From Sneathiella sp. (lineage in GTDB: Bacteria > Pseudomonadota > Alphaproteobacteria > Sneathiellales > Sneathiellaceae), in NCBI GenBank assembly GCA_016764355.1, contig JAESSA010000001.1:1-38832 (forward strand): DNA of 38,832 bases, read 5' to 3'. Both the position numbers and the translations under genes were made by a program. Below, one piece after another: positions 1-8,525 of this stretch (positions within the stretch are counted from its first letter, which is position 1; each line of letters starts with the position of its first letter). The notes under the pieces were generated by a model. That model was not told where the DNA came from. It saw only the letters and a program-made list of their open reading frames with translations, and made no database searches.

Positions 1-358
1 CGCCGATATCTTTTCCAGTTTCTGATTGGATCGCTGCATTTACCGCAGAGGCCGCGAGGCCAATACCGCCTCCAAAAACACCGCCGCCAATCATGCGAGA
101 TCCTGCGCTGATGGTATCTCCGGTGAGTTCTCGGTAGAGAGTGGAGATAATAGGGAGGTGCTGCAGGGGGTTTATAATGTCGAGAAAATCATCAAATCCA
201 AATCCATCCTCACCAAACAACCCTACATCGTCGCCCGTGGCAACATTTGTAGTATCAGTATTTTCTGTTTTTGGCATGTACCGGAACGCATCATTGGCAC
301 CGGGATAGGCTTCATCCAGATAGGCATATTGATTATTTGTTTGAACTGCAAATGACAT
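1..358 (-). CDS. conserved hypothetical protein, 3' end off window
   Basis: The minus strand is open from an ATG at 358-356 to the left edge (119 codons). An AGGAGA ribosome binding site lies about 7 bases upstream of the ATG. The protein starts MSFAVQTNNQYAYLDEAY, has an acidic Gly/Phe/Asp stretch, then a motif INPLQHLPIISTLYRELTGD followed by a glycine-rich, weakly hydrophobic segment (GGGVFGGGIGLAASAVNA). I recall this 'INPLQH...TLYRxLTGD' motif from small uncharacterised alphaproteobacterial proteins, but I know no function. The Gly/Ala-rich segment could be membrane-associated. The plus-strand ORF over the same bases has no such pattern and no ribosome binding site. The gene is incomplete here, so its full length is unknown. 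Confidence 0.75.
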   Translation of the reverse strand, partial: MSFAVQTNNQYAYLDEAYPGANDAFRYMPKTENTDTTNVATGDDVGLFGEDGFGFDDFLDIINPLQHLPIISTLYRELTGDTISAGSRMIGGGVFGGGIGLAASAVNAAIQSETGKDIG

Positions 359-502
359 ATATTTCTCCTGACTTATGAAGAAGCAAGGAGTATGCCAATT
401 AAAAGGCGCAGGTTTCTGCGGTTTTTTGGGAGCTTAGAAAGGGTCGTTATTGTCAGGGCGGCATATAATACCGCTAGAGGGGAATATCCGACCCCTATAT
501 TT

Positions 503-1624
503 CTATAGATAATGACCGCTTCGTTTCTTCTTTGTGGCTAAATATAGCTCGTTATGGGTATTGGAGGGGAATTTATGTTCGACCCGCTCCGTCACCTCGA
601 TACCACAACGGGTAAGCCCCTCAACCTTATCGGGGTTGTTGGTCATAAGGCGTATTTTCTTGAAACCAAGGGAGGAAAGCATCTCAGCCGCTGGTCTGAA
701 GACCCGCTCATCCGCATCGAATCCTAACCGCTCATTGGCATCAACAGTATCAAAGCCATCGCTTTGTAGTTTATAAGCCCGAAGCTTGTTGATAAGTCCG
801 ATGCCCCGTCCTTCTTGTGCCAAATAAAGCAGAACCCCAGCCCCTTCGTCGCTGATTGCCTTGATGGAACCTCGCAGTTGTTCACCGCAATCACATTTAA
901 GGGATCCCACAAGGTCCCCGGTAAAACATTCAGAATGCAAACGGGTCAAGACAGGTTCGTGACGATTTGGATCACCGATCAGGATTGCGAGATGCTCTAT
1001 GCCCCCATCGATGGGCCTGAAAGCGTGAATCCTTGTATTTTCAGCGGCCTGTAGCGGAACCGTGGCAACGGCAACAGGGCGCAGCTCGAACGCAGAATTT
1101 TCATCATACTCAAAAATGTCTTCTGTTGATAACAGCGATAAATCCTCTGTGCGAGCGAAGACTGCAGGATCAGCCACGGGTAGCTCGCAAACGAGTGTTG
1201 ACGGCAACAGGCGCGCCAGCTTTGCAAGCTTAACGGATGCATCCACCGGGGAGATTACAGTCCCTTTTAATCGGGTGAAGGGGCCGCGAAAAGGTTGATC
1301 CAGATCATGGGTCGCATCGGCAAGCGCTCTCATGAGCGGTGCATCCATCCAGTTCTCGATCTTTACCCGGATTGTTCTGTCCCCTGTCGGCTTTAAATGA
1401 AGCACATTTGCCCGATGAGAGGTCAGTGTCAGGCACGGTTCAGTCCCGGCCATTGTCGCCATATTCTGAAGCTCTTCATCAAAAGCCATCTCTGTTGCCA
1501 GGGCAATGATGCAGTTTTGTGCCGACTGTATAATGACCGGAAGTCCCCGACGTAAATCGGCAATTGCCCGGTCTACATTTCTGAGAGATTTTCTGGTTTC
1601 TGGGTTTTTGTTGTTTGTTGTCAT
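503..1624 (-). CDS. ribA: GTP cyclohydrolase II with degenerate RibB-like N-terminal domain
   Basis: This enzyme opens the GTP imidazole ring, the first step of riboflavin synthesis, in the cytoplasm. The C-terminal half (about residues 190-373) is a full RibA domain: HSECFTGDLVGSLKCDCG carries the three zinc cysteines, QEGRGIGL is the GTP-binding/catalytic loop, and DTVDAN and MTNNPDK follow. The N-terminal ~180 residues resemble the fold start of DHBP synthase (RibB), with 'AIADLRRGLPVII' and 'LTLTSHRANVLHL', but the RibB catalytic stretch DRENEGD is absent. That domain is therefore probably catalytically dead and structural or regulatory. No other riboflavin gene is nearby and I see no FMN riboswitch upstream. 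Length (373 aa) fits the two-domain alphaproteobacterial form. Confidence 0.93.
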   Translation of the reverse strand: MTTNNKNPETRKSLRNVDRAIADLRRGLPVIIQSAQNCIIALATEMAFDEELQNMATMAGTEPCLTLTSHRANVLHLKPTGDRTIRVKIENWMDAPLMRALADATHDLDQPFRGPFTRLKGTVISPVDASVKLAKLARLLPSTLVCELPVADPAVFARTEDLSLLSTEDIFEYDENSAFELRPVAVATVPLQAAENTRIHAFRPIDGGIEHLAILIGDPNRHEPVLTRLHSECFTGDLVGSLKCDCGEQLRGSIKAISDEGAGVLLYLAQEGRGIGLINKLRAYKLQSDGFDTVDANERLGFDADERVFRPAAEMLSSLGFKKIRLMTNNPDKVEGLTRCGIEVTERVEHKFPSNTHNELYLATKKKRSGHYL

Positions 1625-1749
1625 TGGATACGCAGTCAGATAGAGGTGGTTTTTCGTGTGATTTTAGCAGTTTGTACAGGAATATGCCTAATCAAAAAAC
1701 GATTCCTGTGCAATTGGTTCGATTAGCGCAATTAGATCCCCTATATTGG

Positions 1750-1765
1750 ATAACATAAATGTTAT
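1750..1765. promoter_or_regulatory. inverted repeat ATAACAT-AA-ATGTTAT
   Basis: This is a perfect 7-bp inverted repeat with a 2-bp spacer in the 296-bp gap between the divergent ribA and response-regulator genes. Its size suits a dimeric transcription factor. Which gene it controls is not evident. Confidence 0.35.
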
Positions 1766-1864
1766 GAGTTTGTAGGAGGCGGTCACTTCTGTGTGATAAA
1801 GTGAAACAAATGCTGCCCCCAACCCTTGAATAAGGCAAAAGGGATCAAACTTAAGACCATAGTG

Positions 1865-1884
1865 ATCATGGTATGTGCCATGAT
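1865..1884. promoter_or_regulatory. inverted repeat ATCATGG-N6-CCATGAT before response regulator
   Basis: Perfect 7-bp arms with a 6-bp spacer end 36 bases upstream of the response-regulator ATG. It could be an operator or a leader hairpin; there is no T-run, so it is not an intrinsic terminator. Confidence 0.4.
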
Positions 1885-1920
1885 ACAGGTGGATTGAAAA
1901 TCAGGAACGGGGAATAAATC

Positions 1921-2610
1921 ATGTCAGGCGTTAAAAAAATTCTTCTGGTGGATGATGACGTAAGTCTACGGGAAACTCTGGCAGAACAACTTGATTTGCA
2001 TGAAGAATTTGCGACCCAACAGGCATCTTGTGCCGCAGAAGGCATGGAAATGGTGAAAAATGGCCATTATGACTTGATCCTTCTTGATGTGGGACTACCT
2101 GACATGGATGGTCGCGAAGCATGCAAAATTATGCGCAACGCCGGCTGCCGGGCTCCAATCATTATGCTCACCGCGCAAGATAGTGATAGTGACCAGATTC
2201 TGGGCCTTAATTCTGGTGCCAATGATTATGTTTTGAAGCCTTTTAAAATTGGGGTTTTACTTGCCCGTATTCGCGCCCAATTGCGCCAACATGAACAAAG
2301 TGAAGACGCCATTTTTACCATTGGTCCTTACAGCTTTCAGCCGGCAAAAAAGCAGCTTATCCACAAAGAAAATGACCAGAAAGTTCGCTTGACTGAAAAA
2401 GAGACTTCAATTTTGAAATTTCTGTATCGCTCGGGCCAGAAAGTTGTCTCGCGGGATATCCTGTTGAATGAAGTGTGGGGTTATAACGCAGAAGTAACAA
2501 CCCACACGTTAGAGACCCATATTTACCGCCTGCGTCAAAAAATTGAAGCGGACCCCTCTTCTGCGTCTATTTTGGTAACGGATACGGGCGGCTATCGTCT
2601 GGCTCCCTGA
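1921..2610 (+). CDS. OmpR/PhoB-family response regulator
   Basis: This is a 229-aa two-component response regulator. The receiver domain (about residues 5-118) has the acidic pocket DDD at 11-13, phosphoacceptor D56 in LLDVGLPDMDG, T84 and K106 (LKPF). The C-terminal half (about 128-229) is a winged-helix DNA-binding domain with LTEKETSILKFL, SRDILLNEVWGY and THTLETHIYRLRQKI. It probably binds DNA and activates or represses transcription when phosphorylated. No histidine kinase gene is adjacent, so its partner and signal are unknown. An inverted repeat lies just upstream and may be an autoregulatory site. Being next to the pseudogene and resolvase gives no functional clue. Confidence 0.93.
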   Translation: MSGVKKILLVDDDVSLRETLAEQLDLHEEFATQQASCAAEGMEMVKNGHYDLILLDVGLPDMDGREACKIMRNAGCRAPIIMLTAQDSDSDQILGLNSGANDYVLKPFKIGVLLARIRAQLRQHEQSEDAIFTIGPYSFQPAKKQLIHKENDQKVRLTEKETSILKFLYRSGQKVVSRDILLNEVWGYNAEVTTHTLETHIYRLRQKIEADPSSASILVTDTGGYRLAP

Positions 2611-2699
2611 ATATACAGAGCTGTTATTCTCCCTTTAACTGATCGCGATGGGCGTGGATTAAGTCGGTCAGCTGATAGCCATTTTGATGGCGGCTAAAC

Positions 2700-3330
2700 A
2701 AGTTGGAGATTAAAGAAGCTTCCTTGAAGCGCTTGGGTGTTGATTACATAGGTTTATATTATATTCACAGGATAGATTCTAACCGCCCTGTGGAAAAGGT
2801 GATGCAAGAGCTTTCAGCGTTGGTAGCTGAGAGGAAAATTGGCCATATTGGCCATATTGGATTACGTGAAGTGAGTGCAGAAACCCTGCGCCAGGCTCAT
2901 GCTGTGCACCCGATCACAGCCACTCAAACGGAATATTCCCTGGGAAGTCGCCACGTAGAAGCAGAGGTTTTATCCACCTGTAATGAGTTGGGAGTGGGCT
3001 TTGTTCCCTATTCTCCCTTAGGACGCGGTTTTCTCCAGATAATTTGACAACGAACCTTTCCTTTGTAGATAAAATTGGAGAACTCGCCAGTGATAAAGGT
3101 TGCACAGCGGCGCAAGTAGCCCTTGCCTGATTATTTACTCAAGGACCAAAAATTGTACCAATTCCAGAGGCGAAACGGATTGGCTATCTTGAACAGAATG
3201 TTTAGGCGCTTGATGTCCAATTAAGCGCAGTGGATTTGGATCGGTTAAACAAAGCGGTTGCTACATCCCCTGTCGTTGGGGAGAGATATACAGAGGACGT
3301 CATGAAAGGTTTGGACGTCCAAATTGATGT
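2700..3330 (+). pseudogene. aldo/keto reductase, truncated and frameshifted
   Basis: Residues matching aldo/keto reductases run from [19 protein letters not shown], through [10 protein letters not shown] and [11 protein letters not shown], to VVGERYTEDVMK. The N-terminal ~100 residues, which carry the catalytic Asp, Tyr and Lys, are missing; only the His of 'HRID' remains. The reading frame shifts near 3040, and the continuing frame has stops at 3128-3130 (where AKRs usually have Trp, TGG to TGA) and 3203-3205. A 9-bp tandem duplication (GGCCATATT twice) produces 'GHIGHIG'. Several independent lesions make this a dead gene and not a sequencing error. Confidence 0.85.
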
Positions 3331-3337
3331 TAGCTGG

Positions 3338-3979
3338 CTACGAGGGTTTCGCTGGATGGTGAAACCTGCTCAGTTGAGCCGGGTCTAGAGAATGCTTTTG
3401 GTCTTCTGCTCTCAGTTTTTTGATCCTGCGATAAAAACTGGACCGCGAAAGGCCAATTGATTTGGCAACCGCCGCCCCTGTTCGCGGGTTGCCGTTCTGA
3501 TCTGGTGTTGCCAGTAAATCTATGCCTTTTTGGATGGTGTCATCAGACACTTTTTCCTTCGGTCCAGAGCGTTTACCAGAAGCCCATGTCGCAATAAGGC
3601 TGCGTATGGTCCTCTCCTGAAGGAGATCTTTCTCAAGTTCAGTAAAGGCAGAGATGATAAGTCGGTAGGCGTCCCCTTTTGTCCCATCCGTGTCCCCGAT
3701 GCTGTCGGTAAGGGATTGAAAACCAATATTTCGACTATTCAGGCCTTCAAGAAAACTTACAAGTTCAATGGTTCGTAACCCTAAGCGGTCGAGTTTTAAC
3801 ACCACAAAGACATCACCGGCACTCATATGGCGAAGGGCCTTTTCCAACTCCGGTTTTATAGTGGTTACGCTTAAAACTTTCTCATAGAAAACTTTGCAAC
3901 ACCCGGCTGCTTTCAGGTCTCTGGTTTGATCATCAAGATGCTCAATTTCAGTGGAGACTCTGGCGTAACCAATTTTCAT
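3338..3979 (-). CDS. serine resolvase/invertase family recombinase, divergent
   Basis: About 213 aa from the chosen ATG at 3979 (MKIGYARVST). An upstream in-frame ATG at 4027 would add 16 hydrophobic residues not seen in the family. The N-terminal catalytic domain has the nucleophile S9 in YARVS, R7, the LDRLG segment with R65, and an E-helix ending in 'LLQERT'. A helix-turn-helix follows (GAAVAKSIGLSRSSFYRRI). Unusual: the second conserved Arg of LDRLGR is Leu (LDRLGLR), the EKxSG segment reads EKVLSV, and the basic linker before the HTH is altered. It may be a degenerate transposon remnant or a divergent active enzyme. No transposase gene or clear res site was found nearby. Confidence 0.8.
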   Translation of the reverse strand: MKIGYARVSTEIEHLDDQTRDLKAAGCCKVFYEKVLSVTTIKPELEKALRHMSAGDVFVVLKLDRLGLRTIELVSFLEGLNSRNIGFQSLTDSIGDTDGTKGDAYRLIISAFTELEKDLLQERTIRSLIATWASGKRSGPKEKVSDDTIQKGIDLLATPDQNGNPRTGAAVAKSIGLSRSSFYRRIKKLRAEDQKHSLDPAQLSRFHHPAKPS

Positions 3980-4604
3980 AAGGGGGTGTCCTGTATTGCA
4001 TGCACTAAAAATAATTATAATACACAATTATAGGAGGCTGGATCGAAAGACACAAAGTGCAAAATGAAAATCAGCATTCATAATTTCAACACGGTTACTT
4101 CTGAATGCCAGGCAAAAACCTAAAAAGCGCATTAAAATATTTGATTGTAAATAAGCAAGGTACAGTGTGCCATGCCAATTTATGCTAAACAACCAATAGT
4201 GTTTTCTGTTGTGTCTATGAACACAATGGGATCTTGTGAATTTGTTAATGTTTTTAGCTGTATTTTATGATCTGTTTTGAAATATAATGACTGGGAACTA
4301 CTTGCGAATGAACTAATATTTAATATAAAATTCAATGGTTTGTTCTTCCCATATCAATTTATAAGAAATTACTCTTGCTCTGTAAGAATGACACTGTATA
4401 AACAAATTTGTTGGCTGTAAGACAGTGTTGGTTGGGTTGATAATAGTAAAGTGTGGGTATTGTTCTAATAAATAAAAACAAGATATTCAACGATAGCGCG
4501 ATATTTTTGTCCGAAAATCTTTGGCTTTAAATAAAAAAAAGATGTCGCCCCTAAATATGCCGCCCTTTTCCTAACCTAAACCTTCATTAAGTGGTGATCG
4601 AAAT
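3980..4604. other. AT-rich intergenic region without a credible gene
   Basis: About 620 bases separate the resolvase start from the large secreted-protein gene. The stretch is clearly more AT-rich than its flanks and I find no ORF with coding character. It holds a TATAAT at 4283-4288 without a good -35, a 6-bp inverted repeat TTGTGT-N6-ACACAA (4209-4226) and a near-palindromic AT tract around 4011-4032 just upstream of the resolvase gene. The promoter of the secretion operon must lie here, but I cannot place it with confidence. Confidence 0.6.
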
Positions 4605-7600
4605 TTGACTGAGGAAACCGCCCCAAGTTCACTGGACCTTGCCCTGGATGCATTATCATCTGGTGAAAACAGTGCGCACCACTTGGATGTGCTTGGCGAC
4701 CTTACTAAGATTGAACTCATCTCAGAAGGGTTTAGCGCGTCCTCTGTAAGTGCTTCTATTGATGTCTTCCTGCCAGCCTTTATTGATAGCTTGGCCGCAG
4801 GACTTCCGCCTAAGGGTGCGTTTGCGCTGGCAAAAGAAGTTACCATTGAGCAATTGAGTATTATCGACGCCGCGCAACAAGATAATTCTGTTGAAGATTC
4901 TTTGCTAAAAGCTCTTGCGACAGGCGAAGAAATTGATCCTTCATTGCTTGAAGTGATGGGGGAGTGGGTCTCCTCTCAAGCGGTTTTTCAGCAAACTATT
5001 CAACAATCCTTGACCGAAGGGACGCCTATTGCAAAAGCAATGGAAAATTCTTCTAAAGCGGTTCTGGAAGATGAATATTTGTCAGCCCAAGGTGACAGTT
5101 TTCTGAAAGCATTGGCTGGGGCCGATGGATTGGCTGAGGCATTCAAAGAATTAGAAGATGCCGTCACAAAGGGAGTGCCTGAAGAATATCGCGAAGTTGC
5201 TTTGAAGGCATTTACGGAAACATTGAAGGAAATGTTGGCCCTTGGTAAATCCCTTGATGATGCAAAAGAGATGGCAAGCACCGAAGTTCAGTCTGCAGTT
5301 GAGCAAGCAAAAGCCCTTCAAGGGGATATGTCGTCTCAAGATGCTTTTCTGACCGCTTTAGCCAGTGGAAATGGTGTCGAAAAAGCGATTGGAGATATGG
5401 GAGCATCTGGGCCAGGTGCCAATGCCCAAAATTTTCAAAATGCACTTGCTAATGCATTAGCGGAAGGTTTGTCTTCAAATGACAGTTTTGAAAGTGCTCA
5501 GGCCGACGCCTTGGCCGTCACCATGGCGGAAGCGTCTGTTGCCATAGAAGTTCCGCCGGGGAATGACTTGTTAGCGGCACTTGCGACTGGCGACAATATT
5601 CAGAGTATTATTGAAAGTTTCACCCAAAACGGAACGGATGCTCAGGTTTTTCAGGCCGCTTTAAGTGAGGCCCTTGCCAGTGGCGCAAGCCCTGCTAATG
5701 CTATTATTCAGGCGGCGGTTCAGGCTGAAGTTGTGGCTCAGCTGGATACGGGGGCAACGGATAGTTTGCTCGCGGCCTTAGCGACGGGAGAAAATGTTCC
5801 TGAGGGTAATGACGGGTCGCAGGAATTCCAAAAAGCCTTGGCGGATGCCCTGGCTAATGAAGAGGACTTTAATACCGCGATGTTCGAGGCTGAAGATACA
5901 GCCCGCGCTATTGATATCGCCAAAAATGCGACGGAAATCCTCCCGCCTTCTGATAGCCCTGTTGCGCCGGAACCGGTTAGTGTGGTTGTCAGTGCCGACC
6001 CTCCCTCGGTACCAGTAGCTACAACGGAAGCGCCAACTGTCGTTGCGTCAATACCACCAGTAATAACTACAGTGACGCTTTTTTCTCCTCCCATCTCTAC
6101 ACCTCAAGTCGTGCCAGCTGAGCCGATAGCCTTTGTTCTGCCTCCTGATGTTTCTGGATTTGGACCTGATGTGCCTGAGGTTTCAGGCGATGAAAGTGAT
6201 CCGGAAGATGGTGATGAAGATCCGGATGAGGACGTTGAACCGGAGCCAACGCCAAGATCCGTTCGCCCAGATGATGATGATCCTCCAACACCGCAACCAA
6301 ATGTAACGCCCAGTACAGACATTAGTTTTTCTATCACTGCATCCTCGCTCAGTATCAGTGAAGAGGCCGGAGCAGGCACTAATTTTACAATTGTAATGAA
6401 CGGTGATGCGCTAACTGGTGCCAATCAGGCGACAGTGAACATAAATTCCTCAGGCTCGGCAACCGATGGTACTGATTATTACATAGCGATAGACGATGCT
6501 ATCGCCAGTGAAGGCGGAGGTGTCAGCCGGTTGGGGTCAATCCTAACATTTACATCAGAATTTGATGGTAGTCTGGAGTTTACTGTGACAGCCATAGATG
6601 ATGGGGAGGTTGAAGATACGGAGACCATTGTCGTGACTTTAAGCGGTGCGACTGTGACCGATGGCAGCGCTACAATCACAACAGCGCAGGCATCGACGGA
6701 CATTACCGAGGTTGATGCCGGGATCAGTTTTGAAATTTCCGCATCCCCGCTCAGTATCAGTGAAGAGGCCGGAGCAGGCACTAATTTTACAATTGTAATG
6801 AACGGTGATGCGCTGGTTGGTGCCAATCAGGCGACAGTGAACATAATTCCGTCAGGCTCGGCAACCGATGATATTGATTATTCCAGTTTTTACGCAGCGA
6901 TAGACGATGCTATCGCCAATGAAGGTGGGGGTGTCAGCCGGTTGGGATCAATCCTAACATTTACATCAGAATTTGATGGTAGTCTGAAATTTATAATCTT
7001 TGCCATTGATGATGCGGCTGCTGAAGGCACTGAAACCATTGTTGCTACCTTAAGCGATGCGGCTGTGACCAATGGCCGTGCTGGGATAACAGCAGCAGAG
7101 GCATCGGTGGATATCACCGAGACGGATCCAGTCGCTGACACGCCCCATATCGTGCCCCCTATGTATAATTATAGTCCGTCCTCGGGGAGTGTTTCTCAAA
7201 TATTAGGCTCCACAGAAGGTATTGCAGTAACCTTCGTTGATAATACATATGGTGACTGGTTTTACTCGAACGATAATTCAACGTGGATAGCCTTTACGGG
7301 ACTTTCTGATACTTCAGCGACATTGCTAAGTGGGGGCGAATATATTCGTTTCGTCGCAGATCCTTTATTTGATGGACAAGCGACATTTACTTTTAAAGTC
7401 TGGGATGAAAGTACAAACACATCCCAAGACACCGGCGTTGATACGACTTCTACAAGCTCAGTCATATCAGGCTATAATGTAGCAAGTGTCTCCGTTGTGT
7501 CTGAAAATCCAACCTCGAATAACTATACCTATAATTATTCCTATGACTTAGCCTCAGATCTCCCGACAGAATGGCTGGCAATTAATTTAACGGCCGGTAA

Positions 7601-8495
7601 AACCTATACATTTACTGTGGAAAACACGGAAACTTATGATGCGGATATCTCCGGTATTTATAATGTTGGGGGTTTTTTTATTCCTGGAACAACTGATGAG
7701 ACCGCAAGCGGTGACTCTGCAACGATAACCTATCTGGCAACCTCATCGGGTTACCATTATATTGAGATAACTTCTGATAGTGATTTGGCCGCGCTAATTG
7801 CTGCCGGAGATCCGACGGCATTTAGTTATGACTTTACCTATAGTGAAGTGGTTGATCCTCTCGTGATTGATCTGGATGGTAATGGCATTGCTTTCATATC
7901 AGCGGATCATGATTTTGCCATGACACCAGATGGTACGTCCGTTGCAGAGGGCTGGGTGAATGGGGATGACGGATTTTTGGTTCTGGATAAAAATGGTGAT
8001 GGTCAAATCGACAATATCTCAGAGATGTTTTCCGAATATTTCAGCGATGAGGCCACAAGCGGAATGGCGGCTCTTATCGCTTTTGATGAAAATGCCGATC
8101 AAGTTCTCAATAGTAGCGACGCCATTTTTAGCGAGCTTTCGATTTGGCAGGATTTGAATTCAAACGGCCTAACCGATCAAGGCGAATTGCGCAGTCTCGC
8201 TGAATGGGGAATTACAGAAATCTCCCTTGCCTCTGAAACTGTCAACGAGGTGGATTCAGGTAATGTTATTTTATCTGAAAGCCAAGTTACTTTTGAAGAT
8301 GGGCGGCAGACCAGCATGATTGAAGCAGGGCTGGTTGTAGAAAACGCGGTTACCTATAGCCAAATGATAACAGCAGCGTCAGATGAGACCCAAGCGATGA
8401 GTGAAGATGAGGCAGCTTATGAATTCACTCAATCAAATGCAGAATTAAACACTCCCCTAGAACAAGAAATCAGCCCCTTAGGGGATATTGCTTAA
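4605..8495 (+). CDS. large multidomain secreted protein, probable type I secretion substrate
   Basis: A 1296-aa acidic, Ala/Ser/Asp-rich protein. Residues about 10-440 contain degenerate repeats built on 'DSLLAALATGEN' and 'FQKALADALANG'. Residues 440-570 are a Pro/Val- then Asp/Glu-rich linker. Residues about 572-704 and 706-840 are two near-identical Calx-beta-like modules. Residues 850-930 form a bacterial adhesin-type module (GDWFYSNDNSTWIAF...IRFVADPLFDGQATFTF), and about 950-1080 resembles a PPC beta domain. Residues 1084-1210 hold calcium-loop motifs (LDLDGNG, DKNGDGQIDNISE, DLNSNGLTDQGE). No N-terminal signal peptide and no GGxGxDxUx RTX repeats are seen. The start appears to be TTG at 4605: a stop lies 11 codons upstream (4572) and no ATG/GTG lies between. 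Genes for TolC-, ABC- and HlyD-like proteins follow, so export by type I secretion is inferred. Confidence 0.85.
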   Translation: MTEETAPSSLDLALDALSSGENSAHHLDVLGDLTKIELISEGFSASSVSASIDVFLPAFIDSLAAGLPPKGAFALAKEVTIEQLSIIDAAQQDNSVEDSLLKALATGEEIDPSLLEVMGEWVSSQAVFQQTIQQSLTEGTPIAKAMENSSKAVLEDEYLSAQGDSFLKALAGADGLAEAFKELEDAVTKGVPEEYREVALKAFTETLKEMLALGKSLDDAKEMASTEVQSAVEQAKALQGDMSSQDAFLTALASGNGVEKAIGDMGASGPGANAQNFQNALANALAEGLSSNDSFESAQADALAVTMAEASVAIEVPPGNDLLAALATGDNIQSIIESFTQNGTDAQVFQAALSEALASGASPANAIIQAAVQAEVVAQLDTGATDSLLAALATGENVPEGNDGSQEFQKALADALANEEDFNTAMFEAEDTARAIDIAKNATEILPPSDSPVAPEPVSVVVSADPPSVPVATTEAPTVVASIPPVITTVTLFSPPISTPQVVPAEPIAFVLPPDVSGFGPDVPEVSGDESDPEDGDEDPDEDVEPEPTPRSVRPDDDDPPTPQPNVTPSTDISFSITASSLSISEEAGAGTNFTIVMNGDALTGANQATVNINSSGSATDGTDYYIAIDDAIASEGGGVSRLGSILTFTSEFDGSLEFTVTAIDDGEVEDTETIVVTLSGATVTDGSATITTAQASTDITEVDAGISFEISASPLSISEEAGAGTNFTIVMNGDALVGANQATVNIIPSGSATDDIDYSSFYAAIDDAIANEGGGVSRLGSILTFTSEFDGSLKFIIFAIDDAAAEGTETIVATLSDAAVTNGRAGITAAEASVDITETDPVADTPHIVPPMYNYSPSSGSVSQILGSTEGIAVTFVDNTYGDWFYSNDNSTWIAFTGLSDTSATLLSGGEYIRFVADPLFDGQATFTFKVWDESTNTSQDTGVDTTSTSSVISGYNVASVSVVSENPTSNNYTYNYSYDLASDLPTEWLAINLTAGKTYTFTVENTETYDADISGIYNVGGFFIPGTTDETASGDSATITYLATSSGYHYIEITSDSDLAALIAAGDPTAFSYDFTYSEVVDPLVIDLDGNGIAFISADHDFAMTPDGTSVAEGWVNGDDGFLVLDKNGDGQIDNISEMFSEYFSDEATSGMAALIAFDENADQVLNSSDAIFSELSIWQDLNSNGLTDQGELRSLAEWGITEISLASETVNEVDSGNVILSESQVTFEDGRQTSMIEAGLVVENAVTYSQMITAASDETQAMSEDEAAYEFTQSNAELNTPLEQEISPLGDIA
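6319..7122 (+). repeat. tandem ~402-bp repeat encoding two Calx-beta-like modules
   Basis: Long stretches are identical at nucleotide level between the two units. For example, 6348 onward matches 6750 onward for more than 60 bases, an offset of 402 bp (134 codons). The second copy then gains 9 bp (YYIAIDD versus YSSFYAAIDD). Conservation is patchy, with diverged sections between identical blocks, which suggests recent duplication or ongoing gene conversion. Confidence 0.85.
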
Positions 8496-8525
8496 AGGCA
8501 AGCAATCGTAAAATTGAGGTAACCC

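Noticed and set aside
26-355. Plus-strand ORF of 109 codons
   Set aside because: The opposite strand has a better start, a ribosome binding site and recognisable conserved motifs in the same region.
1625-1920. FMN riboswitch upstream of ribA
   Set aside because: The conserved RFN-element sequence blocks are not visible in the ribA leader on the minus strand.
3340-4060. Complete Tn3-type transposon
   Set aside because: Only a resolvase-like gene is present; no transposase, terminal inverted repeats or clear res subsites could be found.
4209-4226. TTGTGT-N6-ACACAA as an operator of the secretion operon
   Set aside because: The arms are only 6 bp and it is nearly 400 bases from the start codon in AT-rich DNA; chance is likely.
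5000-7141. Several long minus-strand ORFs inside the secreted-protein gene
   Set aside because: They mirror the low-complexity Ala/Ser/Asp-rich coding strand, have no start signals and show no family resemblance.
7858-8240. RTX nonapeptide calcium repeats in the secreted protein
   Set aside because: The calcium-like motifs are EF-hand-style DxNxDG loops; no GGxGxDxUx repeats are present, so it was not called an RTX protein.
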